From: Dermatophagoides farinae
Lineage: Eukaryota > Arthropoda > Arachnida > Sarcoptiformes > Pyroglyphidae
Direction of reading: 5' to 3'
Assembly (NCBI RefSeq): GCF_024713945.1
Contig: NC_134685.1
Span: 2,041,001 to 2,105,000 of the forward strand
DNA: 64,000 nucleotides
The notes under the pieces were generated by a model that did not search any database, had not been told where the DNA came from, and saw only the letters and a program-made list of their open reading frames with translations. Numbering within the stretch: the stretch's first letter is position 1; each line of letters starts with the position of its first letter. The translations under genes and the position numbers were made by a program. This document shows, piece by piece, positions 12,889-25,290 of this stretch.

Positions 12889-13343
12889 ATGAAAATTATT
12901 TTTAATATTTCAAATTTTTTTTCAAATTCTTATTTTATGAATTTTTTCATTTCGAAATTCTTATTAAAATATTTCAATTTTTCATATTCTGCAAAATAGC
13001 CTTTTTTCTGGATATGATAAACATTTGCTGTCAAAATAGTCGGCGAATTGTCTTTTTTTTCAATCAATAATCACGTGCTCGATGTGAGCTCTTTATTTTC
13101 ATTTTTGTTTTGTAGCTCAAAATACGATTGCATTACGTTTTTTTTTGGTGATAGATTGCGTCTGTAAAACACCATTTTGTCAGTTTATTGCCCACCGTCA
13201 TCATCATTATTATCGGTATATAAATCAAGTAACAGAGAAAAAAAATCGGTTATTTCATTTCATTTTTTCAATTTTTTTCTTGTAGTTTTTCCCAAAGTAA
13301 GCCAAACAACAAAACGATCTACACTTTTGAAGTGAAAATAAAA
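12889..13343 (+). other. Spacer and 5' region of eIF6
   Basis: Begins with the 3' untranslated region of the membrane-protein gene and ends with the eIF6 leader. A TATATAA lies near 13217-13223. A pyrimidine tract ending TTCTTGTAG just before 13287 could be the acceptor of a leader intron for eIF6. Confidence 0.4.
13072..13077. promoter_or_regulatory. CACGTG E-box upstream of eIF6
   Basis: A palindromic CACGTG lies about 270 bases upstream of the eIF6 start codon. Myc/Max sites of this form are common near ribosome-biogenesis genes in animals, so the position is sensible, but this is inference from sequence only. Confidence 0.35.
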
Positions 13344-14084
13344 ATGGCAAATCGTTTACAATTCGAAGGCAGCAATGAGATTGGTGTATTCTCTAAATTA
13401 ACAAATACCTATTGTTTAACAGCTATCGGTGGTTCAGAGAATTTTTATTCCGTATTTGAAAATGAATTAGCCGATGTTATACCGGTGATACATGCATCGA
13501 TTGCTGGTTGTCGTATTATTGGCCGTTTAACTGTTGCTAATCGTCATGGATTATTGGTACCAAATACAACCACTGATCAAGAATTACAACATTTAAGAAA
13601 TTCTCTACCAGATACAGTATCCGTACAACGTGTTGAAGAACGTCTTAGTGCATTAGGCAATGTTATCGCCTGTAATGATTATTGTGCACTTGTACATCCA
13701 GATTTAGATCGTGAAACCGAAGAAATACTTGCCGATATATTAAAAGTTGAAGTATTTCGACAATCAATTGCACAACAGGCATTGGTCGGTACATATTGTT
13801 CCATATCAAATCGTGGTGGTCTTTTACATCCACGTATCAATGTTGAACAACAAGATGAATTGTCATCATTATTACAGATACCATTGATTGCCGGTACAGT
13901 TAATCGTGGTTCAGAATTAATTGGTGCCGGTTTAGTGGTAAATGATTGGTCATGTTTCTGTGGTTTTGATACAACATCAACGGAAATATCTGTAATTGAA
14001 AATATATTTAAATTAACCGATCATCATGGACCGAATAAGATACAAACATCGATGCGAATGTCATTAATTGAAAGTATGACCTAA
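13344..14084 (+). CDS. eIF6: Eukaryotic translation initiation factor 6 (eIF6)
   Basis: Ribosome anti-association and biogenesis factor: binds the pre-60S subunit and must be released before 80S formation. A single uninterrupted coding exon gives 246 residues, matching the usual length of 245-246. The ATG at 13344 has a good context (AAAAATGG) and the family N-terminus [20 protein letters not shown]. An in-frame ATG twelve bases upstream would add only MKIK and is unlikely. Family blocks run end to end: [76 protein letters not shown] and [20 protein letters not shown], representing the repeats of the five-fold propeller. The C-terminal tail is short. It is convergent with the membrane-protein gene on the opposite strand. 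Confidence 0.97.
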   Translation: MANRLQFEGSNEIGVFSKLTNTYCLTAIGGSENFYSVFENELADVIPVIHASIAGCRIIGRLTVANRHGLLVPNTTTDQELQHLRNSLPDTVSVQRVEERLSALGNVIACNDYCALVHPDLDRETEEILADILKVEVFRQSIAQQALVGTYCSISNRGGLLHPRINVEQQDELSSLLQIPLIAGTVNRGSELIGAGLVVNDWSCFCGFDTTSTEISVIENIFKLTDHHGPNKIQTSMRMSLIESMT

Positions 14085-14148
14085 TGATGATCATAATTCC
14101 TGAATTGATTCATTCGAATGGCAAATTCTACACATAAAAACAATTTGC

Positions 14149-14186
14149 TTTATTTTTTTAATTATAATTTCTATGAATGAAATAAA
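14149..14186. terminator. Crossed poly(A) signals of eIF6 (+) and the convergent gene (-)
   Basis: AATAAA on the plus strand at 14181-14186, inside an AAAT run that repeats it several times, lies about 100 bases after the eIF6 stop. TTTATT at 14149-14154 is the minus-strand hexamer, about 60 bases after the stop of the opposite gene. Because the signals cross, the two 3' untranslated regions should overlap. Confidence 0.5.
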
Positions 14187-14210
14187 TAAATAAATAAAAA
14201 CAGATTATCA

Positions 14211-14952
14211 TCATACAAATAGAATTTGTTGTTGTTGTTTTGGTTGTTGTTCTGGTTGATATTCATCAATAAAATATGATGATGACAATAGATCGATTGG
14301 TATTTTTATTGGTTGTTCATCATCATCATCATTATCACCATCACCAAAACAAGAACAACAACAACAGCAACATGAACGAAATGCTGTTATAAAATGATTA
14401 CAAATATTATCGGCACATTCAATCAAAATGATCATTAAACATTTCCATACGATTAAAAATGATATAATTATATCGATTAAATAGATCATATTTTTTGTTG
14501 TTACTAATTGTATGATTGCCAGAAAGAAATATGCACAATTTGGTATCAAATAGATGATGATACCAATCCATAATTTACACAATATGGCAATTAGCCCGAA
14601 TGAATGTATGATGACCATTACATAACAACATGTACGATACCATGATTGATCATCATAATCATCATCAATGAATGAAGGTTTTATGGTTGTATAATTATTT
14701 GGCCCCACATCAATTAATGATTGAGGTAATTTTATAGGATATTTTGCATCCATTTGATGATGAAGTTGTTGTTGTTGTTGTTTGATGATGATCACCATCA
14801 TGGAATAAATCAAGAATTGTACCATTTTTAAACAATAACATTTTTAACCAACGTTGATTTGGATTCACCAGATAAAGTATGGCTATATAGATTAATGAAC
14901 CTTGCATAATTGTTAATGAACATCGTCGTCCCATACAGTAACTTATGCACAT
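14211..14952 (-). pseudogene. Small multi-pass membrane protein gene with apparent one-base frameshift
   Basis: Two overlapping minus-strand frames belong together. The first starts at the ATG at 14952 (MCISYCMGRRCSLTIMQG) and holds one hydrophobic span (SLIYIAILYLV). The second, ending at the stop at 14211, holds three more (YVMVIIHSFGLIAILCKLW, IGIIIYLIPNCAYFFLAIIQ, and MIYLIDIIISFLIVWKCLMI) and ends in a Cys-run and Gln-rich tail. They overlap at 14710-14825. No AG acceptor exists across the overlap on this strand, so an ordinary intron cannot join them. One extra A in the CAAACAA step at the edge of the CAA run (about 14783-14787) would account for the shift. The four-span layout with an N-terminal cysteine cluster recalls LAPTM4-type lysosomal membrane proteins, but similarity is weak. 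It may be an assembly or polymorphic indel rather than a dead gene. Confidence 0.5.
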
Positions 14953-15597
14953 TTTTAGTTGAATGAATAATTTTTTTTATTTTGGATCAAAATTGAGATT
15001 CCAAAATTCTCCATTCGATATATATATATATTGGAATTTATATATTAGCCACATATCAACAATGAACAGAAAACAAAAAAATTCGAATAAAGAATTCGAT
15101 GAGACTTGACCACCAGATGGCAGCTGTTGTAACATAATTTTATCAAAACGTTAATTATAGAATATATAACTACCGGACAATCGGACAAACAAAATTGTGT
15201 CGTAGAAATAAGAAACAAAATTATTATTAGCAACGATAATGAATAGAGAATGAATGAATGGTATGTGTGTGTGTGTGATTGACAAGTGAAAGATCTTTAT
15301 ATTTATTATCAAAGAATTTACGATAAGAAATTCTGTAGTCCGAAACAACAATAATAATGATGATGATGATAATAATAATAACCGGAATCGAACAAAATGT
15401 CATTATATATCATGGAAAACGCCCCCCGACAACAACAACAAAAAAACATTGGTTATATGATCAGTTGCAATTGGGCCGTTTGTTCGATTGATTCGACATT
15501 GTTTTTTTTTCTGACTTTGGCGGCTAGATTGACTGTCGTGGATTCTGAGAAATAAAAATCGAATGTTTTACGAAACACACACACACAGTATTCTTAT

Positions 15598-15600
<3 letters not shown>

Positions 15601-15655
<55 letters not shown>
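15601..15655. repeat. (CT)n dinucleotide tract
   Basis: About 27 uninterrupted CT units, a polypyrimidine/polypurine mirror tract of about 55 bases in the gene-poor region. Confidence 0.9.
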
Positions 15656-15657
<2 letters not shown>

Positions 15658-16341
15658 GGGACATCATTTGAAGGGAAAAAAAAAATTTTTTTTTGCGTTC
15701 CAATTTCTAAAATGTTCCACATATATAAATATATAAAAAAATGAATCAAATTGAATCAAAGTGAATTTGTGGCAGCCCGAATGAAGAAAAAAAAACATCA
15801 CAAACATCACAAACATTCAAGTAAGATGAAAATTTCGCATGATTAGACTCAGTTTGTGATGTTCTTTTTTTTTTTTTTTTTTCTTTAAACCCGTTTTTTC
15901 TTCCGTTCATCATCATCATCATCATCATCGTCATTTTTTTTTTGTTTGTTTGTTTGTCTGTCTTTCTGTTTGTGTGTGAATTGATTCCAGTATCATATCC
16001 ATTGATGTTTGTTTGAAAAACGAAAAACACAAAAAATTCTGAATTGAATTTTTCATTGTTTTCATTGTTTTGTTTTGTTTTCATTTTCCCATAATAATAA
16101 TAATATCAAATCACTGCCATCCAATGTCAATGTTTAACCGATGGATTCATTGTTTTAAACCGAGCGTAAATAATGATTCCATTTTAGTTTGTATGTTTTG
16201 TTTTGTTTTGTTGTCGTTTTTGTTTTTATTTGAATGCTACAAATTTCGTGTGTGTGTATGTGTGAGTTGAAACATGAAAAAAAACAAGAAAAAAAAAATC
16301 AAAGCTTACCAATCAACCAGCCAAACAAATTGAATCGAATC

Positions 16342-16370
16342 GATAGATAGATAGATAGATAGATAGATAG
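16342..16370. repeat. (GATA)n tetranucleotide tract
   Basis: About seven tandem GATA/ATAG units. A second, shorter tract of the same type on the opposite strand (TATC) lies near 26681-26709. Confidence 0.8.
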
Positions 16371-17491
16371 CAGCCATAGAATACAAAATCATCATCCACC
16401 AGAATCCATTCGATGATTCGAATATTTCTAGGAGAAGACTAAAAAAAAAATACAGAGATTTCTGTAAGTTTCTTTATTATTTTTTTCTTTTTACACCATG
16501 GTTTCATATGATCAAATCATTTTGTTGTGTTTACATAGCATTCACGATTAGAATCTTGCTTCGTGTGTCTGTATGTGTGGTTCATGGGTTTTAACCCACC
16601 ACCAGGAAGTTTCTTGAATCAGCAGAAAAAAAAAGAATTTCATTTTTTCTTTTTGCAATCGGTTTGTGTTTGGATTTAGTATTCTTATTGGTTCATCATT
16701 TAAAGAAATAAAGATGGAAAATGATACCAGCCAAATATGATGATTCGATGATAATGATTATGTTTGGCCACAATAAGAATCGGATATGTAATACAATATG
16801 AAACAAAAACGAACAAACAAATATGTCGATAAGCAAGTATTTTTTTTCCGGTTGAAAACGTTTCATTAAACATATAACGTTTGTTTTGTTTTGTTTTTTT
16901 GTTTTGATTCACAGGAAGAATAATCAGTCCAGTGGATGATGTTGAGGAACAAAATACAATCACTTGAATCAAATTCAATTTTTTTTTTTTTTGGGTCGTT
17001 GTGTACGCTGGTTATCTTTTGGTTATGTTTTGATTTCAAAAATTTGGAATTTTTTCGTGTCTTCTTTTTCTGGTATTACGTGTGGTGAGATTTTTCTCTT
17101 GTTTTGTTTCTTGCTCTTTCTGATGATCAACATTGTAAGTGAATATTTATGTGGATCCAGAGAATTTTTTCAATGTGCTGTCAATGTTTTGTATGCGACA
17201 ATAACAATCACCATGGATTCTGGTTCATGAATTCCATCAAATTCTGAAGCTAATTTGATTTTTTTATTTTGTTGAATTTTCTTACTTGTTTTGTAATGTA
17301 CAACATTTTAATGTTTGAATGTTCATCGTTGTATTATATAATCATTATTGCTGTTGTTGTTGTTTTTTTTCGACTTTAGTTAAAAAGAAAAGAATATATT
17401 CTTTACTTGACTAATATAGGCTGTCCTATTCACATGCACCACCAACATATCAAATATCCAATAATAATTGGATTATTATTATTTCAAGACT

Positions 17492-17523
<32 letters not shown>

Positions 17524-17861
17524 AATGTTATATGACGTCTGAATCTTTCTTGAATGATTCTTGGTGAATTATTATTGTTGCCCATGCTAGTGGCTGAGTA
17601 CACACACACACACATTACTGGTTGATCTAAAATGAAAGAAAAAGAAATAATTAAGATGTCGGATCAAACAAAAATTGATATTGACAGAATTGATGATGAA
17701 TCAATTCCATATATATTTGTGTTAGCTAAGCGATTTTGAAGGAAAACCAAGTAAAAAAAAAATTTGATTAATGTTATTTTTTTGTTCATTTTCAACTTGA
17801 ACCTGAGAAAAAAAAATTGATTATTCATGATTGAACGCATTGAATGATACATGAAAATCAA

Positions 17862-17896
<35 letters not shown>

Positions 17897-20800
17897 TTAC
17901 ATTACACATTTCATTAATTATGATAATTATACGAATTGATACAAAAAAAAATTTTTTTTTTGTTCCAAAAAAAAACATCAACCACTTACCTTACTAAAAC
18001 CTAAATTGCTTTAGGGTTGGTAGCTTACTCACAAATAATAATAATAATATATTCGAATCACGAATATTTATTTTGTTCGAATCGACCATTTTAACCGTAC
18101 ACACACCACACACACAATCATTGGATGTTAAAATCGACGATTTTTGTTTTCAACAACAATTTTTCTATGTTTTCATTTTCATCGGCTAAACGATGAAAAT
18201 GAAAACGAACACAAAAAAAAATTTTTTTGTTCGATCCAATATTTCTGGAACAATGAAATTTGATTATTACTATTCGATGAAAATAACAATAATAATCGAC
18301 AATCGACAAATCATTTCCCGGATATACACATGTTTACGACATGATCATCATAGATCTTTGTTGTTGTTGTTGTTTTGTATGTGTGTAATTTTTTGTGAGT
18401 GAAAGAAAAAAATTTTTTTTTTTGTAACAAACAAACATAAAGACAATGGAATAGGAATCAAAATACAACACGATTACGATTTTTGTTGTTGTTGTTGTTG
18501 TTTGTTGTTGTTTGTTGTTATTGTTATTGTTGTTGTGTCAGCATTAAAAAAAACATGAAAATGAAACATGAACGAATGAATGAATGGACAACAAAAAAAA
18601 AATCCAATGAAAAAAAAGGAAAATGTCGCCAACAAAAACAATCTCGGCAATATTATGAAGAAATGAAATGAAAGAATAAAAAAAACGTATAACGCGAAAA
18701 ATATAAATTCTGGATTCTGTAACCAAAAAGAAAAAAGATTCAATTATCATTGTCATCGTTGTTTTCTTATTATCATTTTCTTTTTTTTTGGATTCAATGT
18801 TTTTGTTGTTGTTGACTGCTTTTGAATCTTTTCTTTTCAGCACACATCTCTCTGGGGGATCAGATAGTTTTTTTTTTGTTTCTCTTCCTGAAAATAAGCC
18901 GAATGGATGATGATGATGATGACGATTTATGCAAGTCAAAATGGAAAAATTTTTTCGATGATAAGATGACACGTTTGTTGATCGAAACAATGGAAAATAA
19001 TGATGAACAATATAAAAAAGAAAAATTCAAGACAATTTTCGGTTGAATTTTCTGTCGTTGTTGTTGTTGTTGTTGTTTTTATTTTCACGGATAAAGATTT
19101 TCATCATCAGTAATGATGATAGTGTGTCTGTGTGTGTGTATATATGAGCCAGAGGACAATTGGCAATTGGCTGAATGCATGGATTTCAATATTTGTTGTT
19201 GATTGTCATTTTATGAATTTTTTTTTTGTTGTTCATTTCGATGCATGGTTTATGATGATGATGATGATGATGATTATGGACATCAAAAAAAAACAAAAAA
19301 AGAATGGTTTTCCATTATATGTTCCAAAAATAACCGGGAAACTTGGAATTGGAATCCTTTTTTTGATTTTGATTTTTATTTTTTCAATGGAATTTTTCTT
19401 TTCTATCGCCTATCTATATTCATTATTATGATCGATATGATCGATGGATCATCGTGACAGCCGCCATTTCTATTCATTATAATGGCCAAAATCGTGATAC
19501 TGATGATGATGATGATGATGATGATCTGATATGATGTGATTCTGATGATGGAATATTCATCGATCCAGATTTAGAAATTGATATATTTTTATGCGATAGA
19601 TAAGGCAACAACAACAACAACAACAACAACAAAATGAAATATTGAATAATTTTTCTTTTCTTCTTCTTCTTCCTATATTCACCATGAAAAGAATTCAATG
19701 ACCCGATTCTGTTGCTGTGTCGAGTTTATGTTCATATATATTGAGTCAAAACCAATAAGTCAATTTGTTAGAGTTTACAAGAGTTGATTCGATTTTTTCT
19801 TTTTCGTTGGTTATTTTAATGTTTACACACACAAACACATAGACATAGACGACATCCAAACTTTTAATCATGATGACTTTTTTGGTTGTTCTGGAACTAA
19901 ATTCAATTGTGGAAAAAAAACAGTTACTTGAGAAACGATTGAAAAAAAAACTTTTTTTTCCCACTTCTTACCGATAAAGAAATGAATGTTTCTTTCTTTC
20001 TTTCTCTTTCGAAGAATTCAATGTATCAAACATCGAACGAATCACATCGATCCATTATGATGATGAAGAGGCATCGGTTTTTTTTTTTTGTTTGATATCG
20101 TTCATCTCGGATCTACGGAACACATCATTTATTCGGAATCAAATCATCATCAACAATTATTTTCCAACGTCAAACGATGATGATGAATTGATTTTGATTT
20201 TGATCAGTGTTGATAATGACAACAAGAGTAATTTGATGTTTTTAATACTATCGATTGTGCATCCAAAAAAAAAACATTCGTCCATCACATAAACAAAGAA
20301 TCAAAATTGATTCTGATTTTTAATTCACTTTACATTAAATTCATTTTGATTGATTGATGGATGATTATAAAATTTGGAATTTGTTTGCACACACACACAC
20401 ACACACACACAGAATAAATTGATGGACAGAAATTGGCCTGAAAAACAGTATACTAAACTTTTCAAAATTTATTCATGTGGAACGTTGGGAGAGAGTCGTT
20501 TTTGTTCCAAGAAAAACAGGAGAAAAAAGGTTTTTTCAACAAAAAAAAATTCCCAAATTTCTTGGAACTTCATTCATGCATAGTGGTGGTGGTGGTGGTC
20601 AAGTCAATTTTTTTTTTTTTTTGTTATTGAAATCATAAAATATTGAATTCAATTATTCAAGCAATACAATATAATAAAACAACAACTATCGTAAAATTTG
20701 ATCCGGAAATCAGAATGACCAATGGTCAACAACAACAACAACAATGATGATGATGAAAACTATAGTAAATTATTTGCAAACATTTTCTTCTTCTCCTACT

Positions 20801-23671
20801 ACTATTGTTGTTGTTGGTGGTGGTCATTTTTTTTTTTACTTCAAAAAAAACTAAAGATAAATTGCCATAATTAATAACAACTTTATATTCCGTTGAAATA
20901 CCAACAAAAAAAAACGAAAACGAAAGAAACCAATTTTGATTTTCTATTGATTCAATTTTTGTTTTCTGGTTTGTTTTTTTTTTCACTGATATTTGATATA
21001 TTTAATGATGTTGTTGTTGTCGTCGTCGTTGTTGTTGTTGTTGTCATTTTAAATGCGAATATGTCACAACAACAACAACAAAATGATAAATATTCTTACA
21101 AAAAAAAAGTCAAAGTTGAAAAGGAAAAATTTGTGAATGAAAACAATTCTGACTTTCCCTGTAATAACCTAGTTATTTTTTCTTTGAATAATAAATAAGT
21201 GAAATGAAATGAAATGAATGTTGAATGAATATGTGTATATACACATTGTATACATGTTATTATTACATATTCATTCAGATTCAAAATATTTTGTTCGCTG
21301 CTGTGTAGTTGTTTTCAAATTTTGTTTTTTTTCTCTCTCTCATCATTCATCATTCATCATTTTCTTTACCACTTCCACACAGTGATGATAAAAAAAAAAT
21401 TCAAAATCATCATCATCATTGTAATAATAACAACAACAACAACAACAACAAAATTTGAAGAATAATGATGGGAAAAAAAAAGTTTCTATTTTATTGTATC
21501 AAAAAATGGAATAGAATGGGGTTTTTTATGTGGGAATAAAAAGGGTTTTTGTATTATTGGAATAGAAAACAGAAAAAAAAAGTTTTCACACACACACACA
21601 CACCAACATCATCATCACTATTTATCATATAATCATCATTATTGAAAAGCTATTGTTCTGTGGCCAATCTGTATCATGTGATCGAGAAAGAGAGAAAGAG
21701 AAAACCATCCGAATCAAATTATATCTAGGGTCGAGAATTTGAATAGTGGGTGTTATTAGAATCCAAAAAAAAAAATGGTACAAGAATCTAGGGATTCCAT
21801 CCATCACACCCAATGCACACATATATATAGCATATATTCATGAAAAAAAATCATCATCATCATCATCATCATCATGGCTTTTCATATATCTCTCTCCTGT
21901 ATATATATATTGGCAACAAGAATAAATGAATATAACACTATGTGTGCGTGTGTATGTGTGTGTGTGTGTGTTGTAAATTAATTGATGCATACATTCATTG
22001 TTCAAACGTTACCACCAAGAACAATACAATACCGACGTATATCATTATCATCATCATCATTTATTCAGATTCAGATTCTCCGGTTATTTTGGATCCATAA
22101 TTTTGACTATTTTTACTCAACTATTCGGTTGGTTGGTTGGTTGGTCGGTTGGCTGGTTGCATATCTCTTGTACTCTCGTTTGTCTTTAAAAAAAAGCTTC
22201 TATTTCTCAGAATTCAGAATTCAGGAACCTTTTTTGCGCGCACAAACACACACACACACACAATCGATGATTCTGATGCTTTATGCATCAGAATTAGATG
22301 ATGATGATGATGATAATATTATAATTGTTATCATAAATGAAAATTGATGGTTAAAAAAAATTTTTTTTTTTTCAAAATCGATTTTTTTTTCTATTTTGCA
22401 TTTCGAAAATGATTCGATTTTGTTTGATGAAAATTAAATCAGATGTTTTTTCTTGTGGGGAGGGGTGAAAAATTCTCTCAGATGATGATTAGATATATAA
22501 TCGAACCATATTATTCATGGTACAATAAATCCATTGATGATGAATATATCAAAAGGCCACAGTGAAAAAAAAATCGAACATCGATTTATTCGTTCATCAT
22601 TCAGGAACAAGAGTCATCAAGATGAAAAAAAAATAACAGATCAACAGCCCAATACCAACCAAAAAAAAATGCGGGTAAATATGCAAATTATTTAGAACCG
22701 TGAAAGATCACAATATGTTTGCAAAAATAGAGTTCATGAATTCTCTATCGTTGAATGTGAATTTTTCATTGATTTGAACAGTTTGATCCAGAATAAAAGT
22801 AAGATTGTGTGTGGGTGTGTATGTGTGTGTGCCACATAACAACACAACATGGCTGAATGAATATCGATAGGTTGATTAGTTGGAAAACAAAGTAGCAGTA
22901 ATTTCCCTTGGTAGTAGCAGAATTTGGTGACAATTTTTTTTTCATTTCATTTCATTTCATTTTTGTTTCATAGAAGAAATCCGTATCCGTATATGAATCA
23001 CTTTTATTGCATTCAATGATCATATTTCATTCATATATTAATTATGATTAATTATTATGATAAAGTTGAAAATGATTTTGGCAAGCGAGCAACAAAAAAA
23101 AAATAAAAAAATACTGAAAAACGGGTTATAACGTTCATTTCATGAATGTTGGTGTTGGATGAAATTCTTGAATGAACCAAAAATTTTTTTTTCAGTCTCT
23201 TTGTATGTTCATTGGTTACGCACCGTTTCATCAGTTTCGATTCCAATATTTCGAAAGAAAGAAAAAAAAGAGAAAAAAAAGAATTTTTCATTTTTTTTTT
23301 CTTTTCTTGCTCACTCACTTACGCAAAGGCTTAGTACAATTTTCAATGATGATGATGATGATGATGATGATGATGGTAATATTTATTATACACAAGACAG
23401 CAGCAATGTCGTTTTTTTTCGTTATAGTGATGATGAATAACCATCGTAGCCATCGATGGAATCATTTTTTTTTCTTTTTTTTTCGTTCTTCTTCTTGGAT
23501 CTCATTTTTTTTTCACTATATTCAAATTTTCTTCTAGTTTCATTCGTTGATTAAGACTATATATATGGTATAATGAATGTGAATGTGAATGAATAAAAGT
23601 CAAGAGTTATTATTATTATTAAAATTTGAATTTGAATGATGGAAAAAAAATTTTTTTTTCTTTGGATTTTT

Positions 23672-23705
<34 letters not shown>

Positions 23706-24674
23706 ATTGATGTCACACATAAAGAATTGTATAGAATGAATGAATTTTGATTAACTGAAAATTTGCATTCGTTCACTGGTGTGTTATTTATATTTATTTT
23801 ATCTTTTTTTTCGAATGTTAATGTGTTCGCTATTTGTGAATGATTCGTGGAATTTCGAATGTTTTTCTTGTCGACAACAACAAAAAAAAACATTCGATTT
23901 ATTCCGGTTGATTCGAAATATGGCCCAATGAATATCGATGATAAAAACATGAAGAATAAAGAATGTTGTTTGACACATCGATATGACCATCATCATCATC
24001 ATGATAATGATAATCCAAACAGAGAGACAGAGAGAGAGAGAGAGAGAAAAAAAATGACAATGTTTTATTGAATATTTGAACACCATCTATTCTCATCATC
24101 ATTTATTCATTCTATAGAATGTGTTCATGTTTTTCGTGCAACGTTATAATTATGATTATGGTGTTGATGATGATGATGATGATTAATTACCAACGATGAC
24201 AATATCAACAACAGAACACACACACACACACACACACAGACACATTTACATTGACTAGAATCTCTCTCATTTTTTTCTCCATTCGAAATGTATCATGTTC
24301 ACAATGATAATAATAATATCTTTCCAAAAAAAAAAAATGGTACAATGAATGACACAAGACAAGACAATGTGTGAAGAAAAAAAAACGTATTGTGTATATC
24401 TGTTCCAATTGTTTTTCTGTTGTTGTTGTTGTTGTTGTTGTTGGAACACAGAATATTATGAAATATTAGCATTCATGTAGTTTTTTTTCATATATATATG
24501 GATAAATAATAGTAAAAGGAAGTCACAGATAAAAAAAAATAATGGCCGTGGTAGTGGTAAAAGTAAATTGAGATTTCGTTTTTTTTTCACTTTTAAAAAC
24601 GTAATCTTTGAATTTACGCATCCATGATCCACGATGATGATGATGATGATCACATCGTGGAATTTCAAGATTTA

Positions 24675-24716
24675 TCATTTTGATAATAATAATGGTCATT
24701 ATTATTATCAAAATGA
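24675..24716. repeat. Near-perfect palindrome, 20-nt arms with 2-nt spacer
   Basis: The left arm at 24675-24694 (TCATTTTGATAATAATAATG) is followed by GT and then its exact reverse complement at 24697-24716. With almost no loop it could extrude as a cruciform. Confidence 0.85.
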
Positions 24717-25259
24717 AAGAAAATTTTTTCTACTGGAAAATTGACAGAAAACAAAAAAAAATCGAATAATACATTCATATATGGCTGTTTCGAAGAAATT
24801 GATTCGATGTTGTTTCATGGTTTCATGTGCATGATAAACATTTGATTTAATTAATTAACGTCAGATGATTCTCACACTATAATGATGATGATGATGATGA
24901 TACATGTGTGAATGTGTTAGATGTGATTCTCTCTATAGCCACTGTTATAACTGTAAAAAATGATGTTACGATTCAAATGGAACATTAAATATGGACATGA
25001 CGACATTTCATGATTAATCATCATCATCATCATTATACGGTTCATATTCTAAATATATGAATATAGTTTGGCATCCATTGAATATATTTATCACACGGTA
25101 CAATACACCCACGCACATACACATGGTGAAATCAACCAACAAAAAGGTTAATTATCTGTGTGTGTGTGTGTGTCATAGAATAGAAATAAAAGGATTTGAT
25201 GATTCGATTGATGATCAAGTGAATGATTTTTGTTGGCTGGTTGGTGGTCGTCGTCGTCG

Positions 25260-25290
<31 letters not shown>

